From NCBI GenBank assembly GCA_905221605.1, contig CAJNDS010002533.1, positions 132,001 through 196,000 on the forward strand: a stretch of 64,000 bases of DNA, written 5' to 3'. A program made the position numbers and the translations under genes. Below the pieces are notes generated by a model. The model did no database searches, was not told the DNA's origin, and saw only the letters and a program-made list of their open reading frames with translations. This DNA comes from Symbiodinium natans. Its lineage: Eukaryota > Sar > Dinophyceae > Suessiales > Symbiodiniaceae. Shown here piece by piece: positions 1-11,379 of this stretch; the first letter of the stretch is position 1, and each line of letters starts with the position of its first letter.

Positions 1-904
1 AGACCAAACCTACATCCGTCGTATACCTGGAGCAGCCTTGTACCTTGAAAAAGGAGAAGACGTATCCAATGATGCCGGTACGTACACTCCACTTGTTGAA
101 TCAAGGGTATCAAGCTTACTCGAGGGCAGTGCAGGACGTAGGGCCTGCAGCGAAATGACTCAAGGGACTAAGGGAGGGACCCTTATAAGGGACCTTCGGG
201 GTTATGTGGCAAGGGGGGGGGGGGGGGTTTAGGGGCTAGTTAGGTATATAGGGACTATCTAAGGTATATATAGGGGTGATATAGGGGGATAAGATTAAGG
301 ATTAAGGGTCCCTAAACCCAAAACCCTAGACCCTAGACCCTACTCCCTTCTAAGGGGGGACCCTCCTTATACCCCTTATATGACACAACGCACTCCGACG
401 AGAAGCAGAACATGAGTTTAGGGTTTAGGGTTTAGGGCCGTTTAGGGTTTAGGGTTTAGGGTCCGGGGGAGCAGCCAGGGGGTTCCCTAATCCCTAAGGA
501 CCCATAGACCATAAACGCTTAACCGAAAGACGCTAACCCCTGAACTCGAAACTCAAACTCCTCAGCCTTCCTCAACCTTCTGCCCTGAGACCTGCTGGAG
601 TTGAACCCAGACTCTAAAAACACCCCAAATCCCGAACCCAAAACCCCAAAATCCTTAGCCGCTGCACCTTCGCCGCTTTCGAGGCTGCCTCGCCTTACGG
701 GCTGGTGTCGTGCAATCCCGCCGACCCCCCCCCAATCCCTCCCCCTGAATATTAAACCCACCCTACCCCCCAAAATTTAAAACCCCCCAATACTACTATA
801 ACATAAGCATACCGGGTGGTATTTCATATTAGGGGGGGGGGGGGGGAATGGGGAATACCAGGGAGTCCTTCTTGCCCCTGAGCGAAGGGATATTCTTACA
901 TTGC

Positions 905-1150
905 ATAGGGATCCTTCATATGAATTAAGTTCAGGAATATTCCGTATTTTTGGGAGGAATTTTCCTCAAATCAACTGGGGATCCTTCATATGAATTAAGT
1001 TCAGGAATTTTCCGTATTTAAGGGAGGAATTTTGCTTAAATCAAGTGGGGATCTTTCATATGAATTAAGTTAAGATATATTCCGTGTTTAAGGGAGGAAT
1101 ATTCCTTAAATCGTTTGAGGGTCTTTAATATGATTTATGTGAATGTGTAT
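905..1150. repeat. 70 bp tandem repeat related to HP-C
   Basis: About 3.5 copies of a unit containing GGGATCCTTCATATGAATTA, starting near 908, 977, 1,047 and 1,118. The GGATCC core and TTAAAT motifs resemble the centre of HP-C elements. Confidence 0.75.
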
Positions 1151-1252
1151 TACTAGCTAAGTCATCGCTCATATGACTTACGGTACATTCCTTATTTGAA
1201 GGGTCTTGGACTCTTTAGGTACAGAGGAATGCAAAGGCAGGAACTACCCCTA

Positions 1253-1345
1253 CCCAAAGAGCCCAATACCCCTTAATTCAGGAGTATTCCTTTAATTTTG
1301 CAGGGACCCTTAAAATGATACAAGGTATGTTCCTTATTCCCCACC
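1253..1345. repeat. HP-C family fragment
   Basis: Begins CCCAAAGAGCCCAATACCCC and continues with the TTAATTC...GGAGTATTCC core, but lacks the mirror-image end. A second patch with the same flank (GAATGCAAAGGCAGGAACT) lies at 1,653-1,735. Confidence 0.55.
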
Positions 1346-1427
1346 TTCGGTGTGGGGCTGCTAGATGACTCAACTCTTCTCCTCGCCCGGAACTCTTCTC
1401 CTCGCCCTCCTCGCCCGGTCTACTCCT

Positions 1428-1620
1428 AGAGACTCCCTGGGGTGCCCAACCCCAGCGACCCTGGAGTGCCCAACCCCAGAGACTCCCTGAAGAGTGCCCA
1501 ACCCCAGAGACTCCCTGAAGTGCCCAAATTTAGAGACCCTGGAGTGCCCAAGCCCAGAGACTCCCTGGTGTACCCAACCGCAGAGATTCCCTGAAATGTC
1601 CAATCCCCAAATCCCTAAGG
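1428..1620. repeat. ~30 bp tandem repeat (GAGACTCCCTGAAGTGCCCA)
   Basis: About seven imperfect copies in which AGAGACTCCCTG and GTGCCCAACCCC alternate. The minus-strand reading is repetitive and probably not translated. A similar reverse-complement patch occurs near 37,800-37,870. Confidence 0.7.
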
Positions 1621-2268
1621 TGGGGATATTCGAAGTAAATTATAAGGGTGTGAGCTCTTTGGGTACAAAGGAATGCAAAGGCAGGAACTGCCCACAGAGC
1701 CGAATGCCAATACCCTCAATTGAGGAATACGGAATACCCTTTAAATTACATAGGGATCCTTCATACGATTTACGGTATATTCATTATTTAAGTTGTGTTG
1801 GGCTCTTTGGGAGCTGGCCTTGCTTACGGTTCTCTACCAGGCACAGATAGGGTCTTCTGTAGTTCTCACAAAATCGGCGCTAAGGAATCCATCCCATGCA
1901 CCCTACAGTTTCCCTGAATCCAAGACCTGAGATGGTGGACTCTCTTGACCCAAAAACAGATATGTCATTTGATGGCCTGCGCACACGTTAGTGAGAACCG
2001 TAATGTGGGCTTCTTACATGAGGGGCTCTATCTACACTTGTGCGGTAGGACAGCCCCTCAAGCCCTAGCTATCCAAAGCAGCGCCAAGACACCTCCGTCT
2101 TTCCCGTGGCTTTCGGCCAGAGCAAAGGCATGCAACGCCTCGCAGCAGGAAGAAGGGGTGTAGACGATCAGCTCGCTGAACTATGGTTTTGTTGTGGAGC
2201 GGGTGCGCTGATTCTGGTATGCAGAATACAAAACAAGAAAAGTGTCACAATCTAAAGGAGAAGCCACG

Positions 2269-2389
2269 ACTAGACCCAAGAGTAGTAATCCAGGAAAAAA
2301 TGGGTACCCTTTTTGTATTTAACAGGGCTTATAGGGGAACCGAAGCCGAAACAAGGGTGAATAAGGGCCTACTCTGGGTCCTAGCTGCA
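2269..2389. repeat. HP-D hairpin element
   Basis: Left end GACCCAAGAGTA, right end AGGGCCTACTCTGGGTCCTA, with inner arms GGGTACCC... and GGGAACC. The ends are imperfect reverse complements. One of at least eight copies. Confidence 0.65.
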
Positions 2390-3018
2390 GGGTTGAGCTG
2401 TTGAGCACAAAGCCTGATCACCATGTAGGGATCGAACGAGAATTAGAATACGAGCTGAGGTCCAGGTTGGTTGTAGTCGTCCCATACATAGGGCTAAGGG
2501 TTTGGCGTTTAGTGTCCCTAACCTTATTCAGGGCTCAGGGTTGAGGGTTTAGTGCTTAGGTGAAACCCTAAGCTTTGCAACAAACTCTAAAACTCGAGAG
2601 GAACCTATGCGCCCATGAAAACAAAAACGTTCGAACATCAAGATGGCTGCTTCCCTTAGTTTGGGGGGATAGGTTACTATAGGCCCAAGCCCTGAGCCTC
2701 AAAACCCAGACCTGAGTCCCCCCACCCAATAAGCCCAATAAACCCTATAAACCCCATCGACTCCAACCAAACTGCAAACCCTAAACCCTAAACCCCAGAC
2801 CCCAGACCCCAAACCCAAAACCGGAAACCCCAAACCCCTAAACCCTAAACCCTAAACCCCTAAACCCTAAACCCCTAGACCCCTAAACCCCCAAACCCCC
2901 AAACCCCCAACCCCCTAAACCCTAAACCCTAAACCCCTAAACCCTAAACCCCTAAACCCTAAACCCTAAACCCCTAAACCCCAAACCCCAACCCAAAACA
3001 ACAGCAACAACTCGCATC

Positions 3019-3082
3019 CTCCAGGGCCGCGCTGCGACACGAGGAGGCTTCCGGCGGCCGGCTCCGGGCCGCGAAGTAGCGC
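3019..3082 (-). CDS. Gene 0 exon 12, RYFAARSRPPEASSCRSAAL
   Basis: A 64 nt GC-rich exon between AAG|G and GAG|GA. After completing the split Gly it reads RYFAARSRPPEASSCRSAAL then E, ending in phase 0. It is surrounded by CCCTAAA tracts on both sides. Gene 0 is not seen to terminate within the window. Confidence 0.4.
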
Positions 3083-3356
3083 CTTGGGCGGACGGAGTCG
3101 AGGCAAGTTTGGGGAAACCCTAAACCCTAAACCCTAAACCCTAAACCCTAAGCCCAATTAAGGAGCTTAAAAGAGTTTAGAGGGGGATGAAGAAGCGGCG
3201 CAGCTTTAGGACTTGATTGACATGGCTTCGGGCTCAGGGTGTGCGGTTTATTGTTTAGGGTTTAGGTATTGTTAGGGTTTAGGGTCTAGGGTCTAGGGTC
3301 TAGGGTTTAGGGTTTAGGGTTTAGGGTTTAGGGGTTAGGGTTTAGGGTTTATGGTT

Positions 3357-3473
3357 AGGGTTCTTGAGGGGGAGGGGGTGTTCAAGGGGGGTATGTAACC
3401 CGCTCCCAAACACTCCATACTACTCCCTAGGTACCTACCCCCCTTGAACCCCCCCCCTCCCTGAAGAACCCTA
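3357..3473. repeat. HP-G palindromic element
   Basis: GGGTTCTTGAGGGGGAGGGG on the left pairs with the reverse-complement CCCCCTCCCTGAAGAACCC on the right; the other copy is at 28,512. A TTTAGGG tract abuts its left side. Confidence 0.65.
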
Positions 3474-3780
3474 TACTGGGCATAGAGATTGACACAAACA
3501 GACTTGCGGGCTTAGGATCGAGGGCTTGGAGCTTTGGGTTTAGGGTTCAGGGTTTGGCTCTTAAATCATATTAAAGATCTTTATGAATCTAAAGTCTAGT
3601 CCAGAATTAAGGGACATAAAGCGCTCTCTGGGGGGGGGGGGGGTGGGTGAGGGTTTAAGGCTTATAAGGTTTAGGATATCGCTAGAAGTAGCTAACCCTT
3701 CACGTTCTGAGCTCCTAAAACACTTCCCCCCAAACCCTAAACCCGAAACCCTAAACCGTAAACCCTAAACACTTCCCAGC

Positions 3781-3827
3781 CCGGGCTTCTTTGCCAAAGC
3801 GGCGCAGGCCGCTGCGCGGACAAGTTC
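3781..3827 (-). CDS. Gene 0 exon 11, ELVRAAACAALAKKP
   Basis: A 47 nt exon between CAG|G and CGG|GC, phase 0 to 2. The leftover GG is completed by the first base of the exon at 3,019-3,082 (Gly). CCCTAAA variants lie immediately left. The 3.5 kb gap to exon 10 may hide other exons. Confidence 0.4.
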
Positions 3828-4232
3828 CTGTCGTTTGGCGAAGAAGGGCTTCAGGGTGTTTGCGTCGAATTCTAGTTAGCTTCAGGATGTTGACGTCGAA
3901 TTTGAATCATATTCTTAAGCAACATAGACATAGGGATTAGGGTTTAAGATTAGTGCTTGGCCGCCTTAAATAAGGACTCCAAGTCCACAAGGCCATATTT
4001 TAGAGAAGTGATCCTTAGGGGCTCCCATCACTGTTCCGGGACGGTGATGAAGATGCATGGCCACTTGAGTGAGACTGAGCTTCTGGGCCGTCGTGTTGTC
4101 TTTGACGTCGACCTGCGAGGGTACAATTGACTGACCACGTGCCCAGTCCAAGTTTTGACAAAGCCCGCCTCTGACAATGCAAGACTGTGTTGCGGATGTC
4201 AAGGGCAAGTGCGCTCAGATGTGGATCGCGCA

Positions 4233-4370
4233 AGGCCAAGAAGCCCAATACCCCCGTAATCAGGAGCATACCTCAAACATCGAACTAAGGACTCCTATAA
4301 AATCCCTAAACCCTAAACCCTTTATGGTATGCTCCGGAATATACGGGGTATTGGGCGCTCTGGGCAGCTG
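4233..4370. repeat. HP-C element interrupted by CCCTAAA
   Basis: Ends AAGCCCAATACCCCC and GGGGTATTGGGCGCTCTGGG are reverse complements; a short CCCTAAACCCTAAACCC run sits near the centre. Confidence 0.6.
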
Positions 4371-4798
4371 TTAGGTTGGCAGCCGTGAGTATTCACAAAC
4401 TTGGGGTTGCGGGCTTTGCTGTGTTTAGGGCTTATAGGGTTTAGGGTTGAGGGAGGCCTCAGGGTGTTCAGGGCTGCAGGGGGTCTTAGGCCAGGGTTTG
4501 CAGGTTTTCGAGTTCCCTGGCCCTTTCAAGGCCCTAAAGCCCTGAGCAGTCGCCCTCAGCCAAGAGCCCTAAACCCCTAACCCCCAATGAAACCCAGTTT
4601 TCGAGAGTTCATAGGCGACTTTGGGTTTAAAGTCTCGGGCTTCAGGAGGTTGAAAGGCTTTTCGCGTCCGGGGCTTAGGCTCAGGGCTTGCAGGTCTCCA
4701 GAAGGCACAGTTTAGAGTTTAGGGCTTAGGGTTTCGGGTTTTAGGGCACTGGGGCTCCCCTAAGCCCTAAACCCTAAACCCCCAAGCCCCCACGTCCA

Positions 4799-4868
4799 AG
4801 ATGTTCGGAAAGCGGGGATGCGGGCGCAAAGCGTTGTGGCGATTCTCCGCATTTGACAGGATGCCCCA
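4799..4868 (-). other. Open GC-rich block, possible exon of gene 0
   Basis: Reads GILSNAENRHNALRPHPRFP without a stop on the minus strand, with CCCTAAA directly to its left. No clean AG|G acceptor was found, so it is not placed in the chain. Confidence 0.25.
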
Positions 4869-5364
4869 GAACCGAAATTGACTTCTCTGACATGTGGTCT
4901 CTTGGGCCTTACTATAAAGCAGCCCCGACTATTTAGGGTAGATTAGGGTACCCAAGAAGGGACAATCATTTAGAGAACTGACATCGAAGTATACCTCACA
5001 TGCGCTCAGGCGCCGCCTTTGAGACTGGCCGCGGGCGACGGCGGCGGCGCGTCACAGCGTGCCAGGGATCCCTGAGGGGAGTTTCTTGCACGAGAGCCAC
5101 GATTGCCCTAGTCCCAAAACCCAACAAACCTCACATGCTACACCCTAAAAGCCTCAATTGCAAGAAACTCCGTATCTTGGGTATTAAGAGAAGGAAACCC
5201 TCGAGACGTCAACCGCGTTTAGTTTAAGATTCAGGTCTGCCTCCCTTCTAGCAACAGTTCGTCATGGGATTCAGACAAGGGGGTACTGGAACTACTGACA
5301 CCTATTGCGGTAGCTCGTTTGACTACAATAGGGACAAGCTAAGTTTAAGCTTGATAGGTTTGCA

Positions 5365-5463
5365 TGTGCCCCCTTATACTAACTAACAGTCCTCAATAGG
5401 GATTCTGCTAGGGGGGTACTAGCATCCCTATTCGGGACTGTAAGTATAAGGGGGAACATCCCA
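5365..5463. repeat. HP-A hairpin element
   Basis: Near-perfect palindrome: GCCCCCTTATACTAACTAAC ... GTAAGTATAAGGGGGAACAT. Centre GGGGGGTACTAG. Confidence 0.8.
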
Positions 5464-5888
5464 ATTTATAGGGCTCTGGCCATGAGAAAACAGCAACTGG
5501 CAACTGGCAGCCTCGCACCGTTTCCACAAAGCGACTTTTCCCGTCAAGCCCACCACGAATGTCTACAGAACCGACTATTCTAGGGAGTGTGAAAGGAAGG
5601 TTTAGGGTTAAGGGTTTAGGGTTTCAACTTACAACCTATAGGGGGACATAAAGGCTAGCATTCGGGATCACATAGGGAAGATGCCGCAGAAGGCTAACCG
5701 TTGCATCCGCTTTGAACATACACGGCTCGCCGCAACCCCTTCGGGGCCGTAGGGTCTTAAGGGGGTTGAGGGGTCGAAGAGGCTTGGGTTTTGGGGCCTT
5801 AAGCTTCTATGGGGGTTTAGAAGGTTTAGCGTTGAAGGGTCGGAAGGGGCGAGGGTTGCAGTACTCGAAGGCTGACATTCGTGGCAAG

Positions 5889-5937
5889 CTGCTAATAATC
5901 CCTACTAAGGACTCTTAATATAAGCGGGAACATGCCA
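5889..5937. repeat. HP-A half element
   Basis: Right half only: ATCCCTACTAAGGACTCTTA ... GCGGGAACATGCCA. Confidence 0.6.
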
Positions 5938-6539
5938 AGCCCGAAGCCCTTCAGCCTGAAGCTTTTAGAGAGAACAATATAGCATAGCAAGCTAAGACAT
6001 ACATCATCAACTATGACATATATATATATATATACATCGGTATATAATGCATATGCCATGTGTATACATATATATATATATGCAATGGTAAGGTGAGTTA
6101 AGTTGAAGTTCCGTTCAGCAGCAACCCTGCAAACGCCGAACATCGCCTGGTGGAGCTTCGCCAGGGCTGCCGCGCTGGCCAAAAGCCCGGCCCGCGCCAT
6201 CGGCAACAATCATCAATCAAGGCTTTGGGTTTAGGGCTTAGGAACCCTAAGCCCTAAACCCTCAACCCCTAAACCCAAACAGGGCTTAAGTTAGGGCTTA
6301 CGGTTTAAGGTGTTCGGGTGGTGGGGTGTCAGGGTTTAGGCTGTACCATGAGATGCACTTAGTGCGCTTTCCACATGGCCCCTGTATTCCCAACCCAGCA
6401 GTTCCTCAAAAGGGCCGCATCCCCAAATTCTAAACCCTAAACCCGAAACCCCGACAACTTCCCTCGGAACTACGTGCGACGTCCCATCCATTGCTGAGGA
6501 TGGACGGCTTCTGTGACGCACCCTGGAACCCCTCTGGGT

Positions 6540-7070
6540 ATGTGGGGTGTATAGGGTATAGGGTATAGGGTATAGGGTTTAGGGTTTAGGGCTTAGGGTT
6601 TAGGGTTGAGAGTTTAGGGGCTTCCAGCTTCTAGGCTTTTTGTTGCCGTTTGAGGGTGGAGGCCTGGGCCCTGGCTTGCGCAAATGGAGCGGCCGGAGCG
6701 CAGTGAGGATGACAGCTTGCCGGATCTAGGGGGTTAGAGTTTGGGGCTTTGGGGTTTAGGGCTTGGGGTTTTGGGTTTAGGGGTTACGGTGTAAGGTTTC
6801 GGGCTTGGGTTTGGGGTTTGGGGTTTTGGGGTTCAGGGTTTGGGGCTTTGGGCTTTGGGGTTTAGGGTTTTCACTTTGGGGGGTGGGGTGTGGGGTTTAG
6901 AGTTTAAGGGTTGAGGCTTAGGGTTAGGGTTTAGGGATTTGGGGTTTGGGGGTTTAGGGGTTGGGGCTTGGGGCTTGGGGTTTGGGGGTTTGGGGTTTGG
7001 GTTTGCGAGTTTGAGATTTGGGGTTTAGGGTTTAGGGTTTAGTGTTTAAGGTTTAGGGTTTGGAGTTTAA
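6540..7070 (+). repeat. Long degenerate TTTAGGG/TTTGGGG tract
   Basis: About 450 bp of mixed TTTAGGG, TTTGGGG, CTTGGGG and TATAGGG units, interrupted by one GC-rich block (6,610-6,718). Far more degenerate than the perfect arrays elsewhere. Confidence 0.8.
6610..6718 (-). other. Open GC-rich block, possible exon of gene 0
   Basis: The minus strand reads KLSSSLRSGRSICASQGPGL and onward without a stop. TTTAGGG repeats lie on both sides. No matching AG|G and GC/GA pair was settled on, so this is only a candidate. Confidence 0.22.
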
Positions 7071-7296
7071 GAGTTTGCTGTGTAGTAAGCCTACACCCGA
7101 CAAACGCTTCGGCAACCCCCCCTCCAGCAAGCTACAGCCCAGAAAGAAGCCGGTTCTCATGAACTGCTCATCTACATTCACACACCAACCCTAAACCCTA
7201 AACCCTAAACCCTAAACCCTAAACCCTAAACCCTAAGCCCTACACCCTGAACCCTAAACCCTCACTCCCCGCGAGTTTTAGGGCCCTGCTCTTCGC

Positions 7297-7353
7297 CTCG
7301 TCGAAGGACTTGTCACCAGCCTCGGTCAGAACCCTCTTGATGAACGCGGCGAC
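7297..7353 (-). CDS. Gene 0 exon 10, VAAFIKRVLTEAGDKSFDE
   Basis: A 57 nt, phase 0 to 0 exon between GCAG|G and GAG|GC. The peptide is amphipathic, unlike the low-complexity earlier exons, and may begin a folded domain. The acceptor is formed by a CCCTAAACCC tract ending CTGCAG; on the other side CCCTAAA units approach within about 35 bp. This is the clearest example of an exon framed by inverted telomere-like tracts. Confidence 0.58.
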
Positions 7354-7725
7354 CTGCAGGGTTTAGGGTTTAGGGTTTAGGGTTTAGGGTGTAGGGTTTT
7401 AAGGTTCAGGGTTCTGCGGGGCAGTCTCTGACACGTGGTCCCTTTGGGGTTGAGGGTTTCAGGGTTTCCCCTTAGTCCTACAAACGCCTATGGCAAGGTT
7501 CCTTGCCCCAAAAGCGACAAGAATCCGGAGAGACACGTACATGCCTTCTCAAGCACCAGCTCGGTTCTGAGAGGCCCATGGCTGTTAAGCCCTAAAAACC
7601 CTAGCCCTAAAACCCTGAACGCTAAACCCTAAACCGCCCAAACCCTAAACCCTAAACCCCAAACCCCTAAACCCCTAAACCCTAAACCTCAAACCAACTG
7701 CCAAGTCCGCAATTGGGTCCACGTC

Positions 7726-7767
7726 CCGTTGTTGCGGGGGTCGCCGAGCGGACGTGCAGTTGAAGCC
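7726..7767 (-). CDS. Gene 0 exon 9, GFNCTSARRPPQQR
   Basis: A 42 nt, phase 0 to 0 exon between AAG|G and CGG|GA. CCCTAAA/CCCCTAAA lies to its left; TTGAGGG/TTTAGGG to its right. Confidence 0.45.
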
Positions 7768-8835
7768 CTTGCAAGCCTTAACCATCCAGTCCCCCAAAGG
7801 TTGAGGGTTGGGGGTTTAGGGCTTTGGGGTTGGGGCTTAGCCAAACCCAAGACTAAGAACCCTAGACCCTAAACCCTAAACCCGAAACCCTAAACCCTAA
7901 GCTAGGAATACAAAGGGGCAAAGGGGGCTCAAACGGCAACCGAAGTCCCTAAAGGGAATAATGAACCCTATAAAGGGCCTTTTATGGGATTATAGGGTAT
8001 AATGAACCCTATAAAGGGCCTTTTAAGGGATTTTGGGGAATAAGGGAACCTACTCTGGATCCTTACTAACCATGTTCCTCAACTCGAAACCCTGGGCTAA
8101 ATGGCTCTCAGAGAGAGCTGCGCCCTTCATATCAAGGGAGCCAGACTCGGACCCCTAAGGACTCCCAAGGGGTTCCCTGAATAGGGTAACCCGAGGGGTC
8201 CAAGGTCGAATCCCATGAAAACCTTCCTTCAAAACAGAGCGCACCTGTTCAGGTACACATTCCCTTCAAACACAAAACATGAGGGTGAACCACACCCAAG
8301 CTGAAAGGTGCGCCCCTCTTGTACACATGAGGGAGCATCCAAAGAAACATACGCCCGGGGAGAGGTATTGAAGAACACATCTTGACTGTTCTTGGATCCA
8401 TATTCCATATTCCATGGTCCTTGGTAAACAGAACCAGCTAGAACATCCAACAACAAAATCACGCGCGCACACACATAGACACACGCACAGACAGCCATAA
8501 GAAAAATATAAATGTGTATACACATATATATATATAGGTAGACACATGCACTCTCTACAAATAAATAAATAAATAAATGAATAAAAGAATAATATATATA
8601 TATATATATGTTCAATCAAGGTCCAGATGTAGCTTGCTCCAGGTATGGCCCAAGAACCTTCCTCAAACCATATGCCCAGCCCCCCCCCCCCCCCCCAACC
8701 TGATCATGTGAAGTAGGGTTTAGGGTTTGGCATATACACTCACCAGAATTAAAAAGGAACATTATATACGCTCACCAAGAACAGTAATATTAACCCTGCT
8801 TCATGTATACTTGGCGTAAAGTACATAGTCTACGG

Positions 8836-8945
8836 GCCTTCATGATTTGAATAGGGCTTTGGGGGTTACTACGGTGTATATATTAGGGACTATACCGGAA
8901 TCCTGAATACTATCAGTAATTCTTCCGACCCCTACAGTACTTGAA
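8836..8945. repeat. HP-H element
   Basis: GAATAGGGCTTTGGGGGTTA ... GACTATACCGGAAT ... CTTCCGACCCCTACAGTA. One of about six copies sharing the GGGGGTTATTATAGTATAAC core, of which this is a diverged one. Confidence 0.5.
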
Positions 8946-9003
8946 GCGTTCTAGGTTTACGACTCATGGTTTTTTTCATTTTGTGTTTGGACCTCCCACC
9001 CGC

Positions 9004-9051
9004 CTTGCCAGCCCCCTGCGAGCTCTTCTTCATGGGCTGCTCCGCATGCTC
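9004..9051 (-). CDS. Gene 0 exon 8, EHAEQPMKKSSQGAGK
   Basis: A 48 nt, phase 0 to 0 exon between CAG|G and AAG|GC. It is Lys/Ser/Gly-rich and joins exon 7 in frame. No telomere tract touches it directly. Confidence 0.5.
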
Positions 9052-9115
9052 CTGCCACGGCTTGGGGGCGACGATGCAGGCTAGGGCTTATACAGTAGGG
9101 TTTCTATACTACCCT

Positions 9116-9225
9116 AGACCCTAGAGTCCCCAGAGTAACCATGGGTCCCTTTTGGCTTAAGGGGATTATGAGGGGCCCTAAATCCCCAAAGAAGGGAATA
9201 AGGGCCTACTCCGGGTCCTAGCTAC
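9116..9225. repeat. HP-D hairpin element
   Basis: CCCAGAGTAACCATGGGTCC ... AGGGCCTACTCCGGGTCCTA with inner GGGGATTATGAGGGGCCC. Confidence 0.62.
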
Positions 9226-9677
9226 TATTCTCTCCTTCTGGCCAAGGGTACCAGAAAAGGGCCCAAGATTCCTGTCAAACCCACAGGCCGCGGGCAGGGC
9301 GCCCGAAGGAAAACACGCAGGTGCACTTGTCGTCATGGCCGCTCCCTAAAACCCTCATCAACCCCAAACCCCATGAACCCTACACATCTGAGTCCGCACC
9401 ACCTTACCCTTGAGCAAGCTTTATACTTTTGGAAAAAGGAGCATGTGCCGTTTTTGTTGGGTATATTTACCCGTTTTGAGTTTACTCTTGAAGGCTCCTA
9501 CGAAGTACCTTGTTCGACTAGTATACCCCAAACCCTACCCTAAACCCTAAACCCAAAACGCCTGCCGGTTGGCCGCAACCCTAAACCCTAAACCCTAAAC
9601 TCTAAACCCTAAACCCTTAACCCTTATAAACACTAAAACCCTACACCCTGAAGGTAGATGCCACTTCCTTCGCACGC

Positions 9678-9743
9678 CTTCGGTCTGGGCGGCCCCGCCT
9701 CCGCATCCTCGGCCACAGGCTCTGCCACGGCTTTCTCAGGCGC
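9678..9743 (-). CDS. Gene 0 exon 7, Ala/Glu/Pro-rich
   Basis: A 66 nt, phase 0 to 0 exon between AAG|G and AAG|GC reading APEKAVAEPVAEDAEAGPPR then PK. It is the longest exon of gene 0. It lies between CCCTAAA repeats (left) and an HP-B element (right). The low-complexity acidic/Pro composition suggests a linker. Confidence 0.55.
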
Positions 9744-9764
9744 CTTGCCGGAAGCGTTTCTTTG

Positions 9765-9897
9765 TACTTGGAGGTTCATGGTACTGCTTAACCGATTAGA
9801 GCTGTACTTATAACCATGTTGGGGCACTTAAGGGGCTTATAAGTGGGTTATAAGTACAGTGATCGTTGGTGATCAAGTGCCCTGAAGTTCCAAGTAC
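9765..9897. repeat. HP-B hairpin element
   Basis: TACTTGGAGGTTCATGGTAC at the left; a degraded TGAAGTTCCAAGTA at the right. Internal ACTTATAACC / GGTTATAAGT arms and GGGGCACTTAAGGGGCTTAT centre. Confidence 0.72.
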
Positions 9898-9905
9898 AGG
9901 GCTTC

Positions 9906-10016
9906 CCAAAGAGCCCAATTCCCCTGAACAAAGGGAATATGACTTACATCATACTAAGGCCCCCACCTAACTTATGGTGTACGTAAGGCTTTGTTAAGGG
10001 GTATTGTGCTCTTTGC
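9906..10016. repeat. HP-C hairpin element
   Basis: CCCAAAGAGCCCAATTCCCC ... AAGGGGTATTGTGCTCTTTG. Starts 8 bp after an HP-B element ends. Confidence 0.7.
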
Positions 10017-10826
10017 TGTTTAGGGCTTTGGGGCGTGAGAGGTGCTGTAGCTCAGAGTGTCAGGTGGTCTCGAGGACTTGCTCAGTTTTTCTGTGAGTGT
10101 GCTTGGGGCTTGTAGCCAGTTTGTTTAGGGCCGTTGCTGACTTTACGAGGTTGTTGGGGTGTTCAAACCCTAAACCCTAGACCCTATAACCCTTTATGAG
10201 TGTGGGAGCTGTCGACGGCCTGTTGGCTTAGGGCTTAGGGTTTAGGGCGTTTAGGGTTTAGGGTTTAGGGTTTAGGGTTTAGGGTTTAGGGTTTAGGGTT
10301 TAGGGTTTAGGGTTACACGGCCCTAAACCCTAAACCGTTAAGCCCACTTTAAACCCTCAGCTTAGGAGGCTCTTTTGACTTAGTAAGTCTGCTTCGTATC
10401 CCCCAGAAACCTTCTTATATTCCCCAGAACCAACCTTACTAACCCTACTTACTGACTCAAAAGAGCTGTAAAGTAGGGGCCCAGATGGGTCCCTGAACCC
10501 TAAAACCGATACAAAATAACTGTGCCTTGGGTGGCACCTTATGGGTTCCCGGGAAGGGCTGGTAGCGTTTAGGGTTTAGGGTATAACGTTCAGGGTTTGG
10601 GGATTTTTCTACGGGGTGTAAGCGGCATTCGGGGTCTAGAGGGCTTATGCTTACGGTGCTTAACTTTTGGGGGCTTATGGGGTTGATGGGGTTTCTCAGG
10701 TTTGTAGGGTTTATGGGGTTCACAGGCCTTCTAGGGTTAGTGGGCTCACGGGATTGAGAGAGCTTATGGGGATTTATGGGGTTTGCACCGGTTTGCTGGG
10801 ATTTGTAGGGTTTATTGTGTCTATCT

Positions 10827-10926
10827 TGGGAATCTCCCCCTTATTCGAACAGTCCTTAATAGGGATTCTAGTACCCCCCTACTGTAATCCCTATGAAGGA
10901 CTGTTTGTATACAGGGGGAACATCCC
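10827..10926. repeat. HP-A hairpin element
   Basis: Left arm CTTGGGAATCTCCCCCTTAT, right arm CAGGGGGAACATCCCA, with ACAGTCCTTAATAGGGATTC paired to ATCCCTATGAAGGACTGT. CCCTAAA repeats follow immediately. Confidence 0.78.
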
Positions 10927-11031
10927 AAACCCTAAACCCTAAACCCTAAACCCTAAACCCTAAACCCTAAACATCCCAATGTCTGTGGCGTGTACAGGGC
11001 TTTGTGGGGATTTCGAGGGTTGCCCAGATGC

Positions 11032-11052
11032 CTTCTTGGAGTTCTTCATGGC
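11032..11052 (-). CDS. Gene 0 exon 6, AMKNSKK
   Basis: A 21 nt, phase 0 to 0 exon between GAG|G and AAG|GC, in a CCCTAAA - segment - TTTAGGG setting. Lys-rich, like its neighbours. Confidence 0.42.
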
Positions 11053-11379
11053 CTCACGCGGACAGCCGCCAGGAGGCCCCCAAACCCCTTTTACGATTTT
11101 CCTTTTTAGGATTTAGGGTTTAGGGTTTACGGATAAATCGAGTAAGGATCCCTAAACGAAATTGAAGGTTTCTTCTTTGGATAAGGGGTGTTGGGCCCTC
11201 GGGGCCCACCTGTACTGTCAGGGTTTGGGGTTTCGGGTTTAGGGTTTAATTATGATCTGGCCTGGAACGTGTCCATGGTGGGAGCCCCCCCCCCCCCACC
11301 CCCCCCCGCTCAGGAAAATATCAGGATCCACGGAGGGCCGGGGTTTAGGGTTTAATGTGAGGGTGGCTTTTTAAATTGG

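Larger units (their letters stand above)
1..2990. other. Repeat-filled stretch without a supported gene
   Basis: Holds short TTTAGGG tracts (410-460), poly-G runs, the 70 bp tandem repeat at 905-1,150, a ~30 bp tandem repeat at 1,428-1,620, HP-C-like and HP-D hairpins and a long CCCTAAA tract at 2,780-2,990. ORFs here are low complexity; no exon chain was found. Confidence 0.5.
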
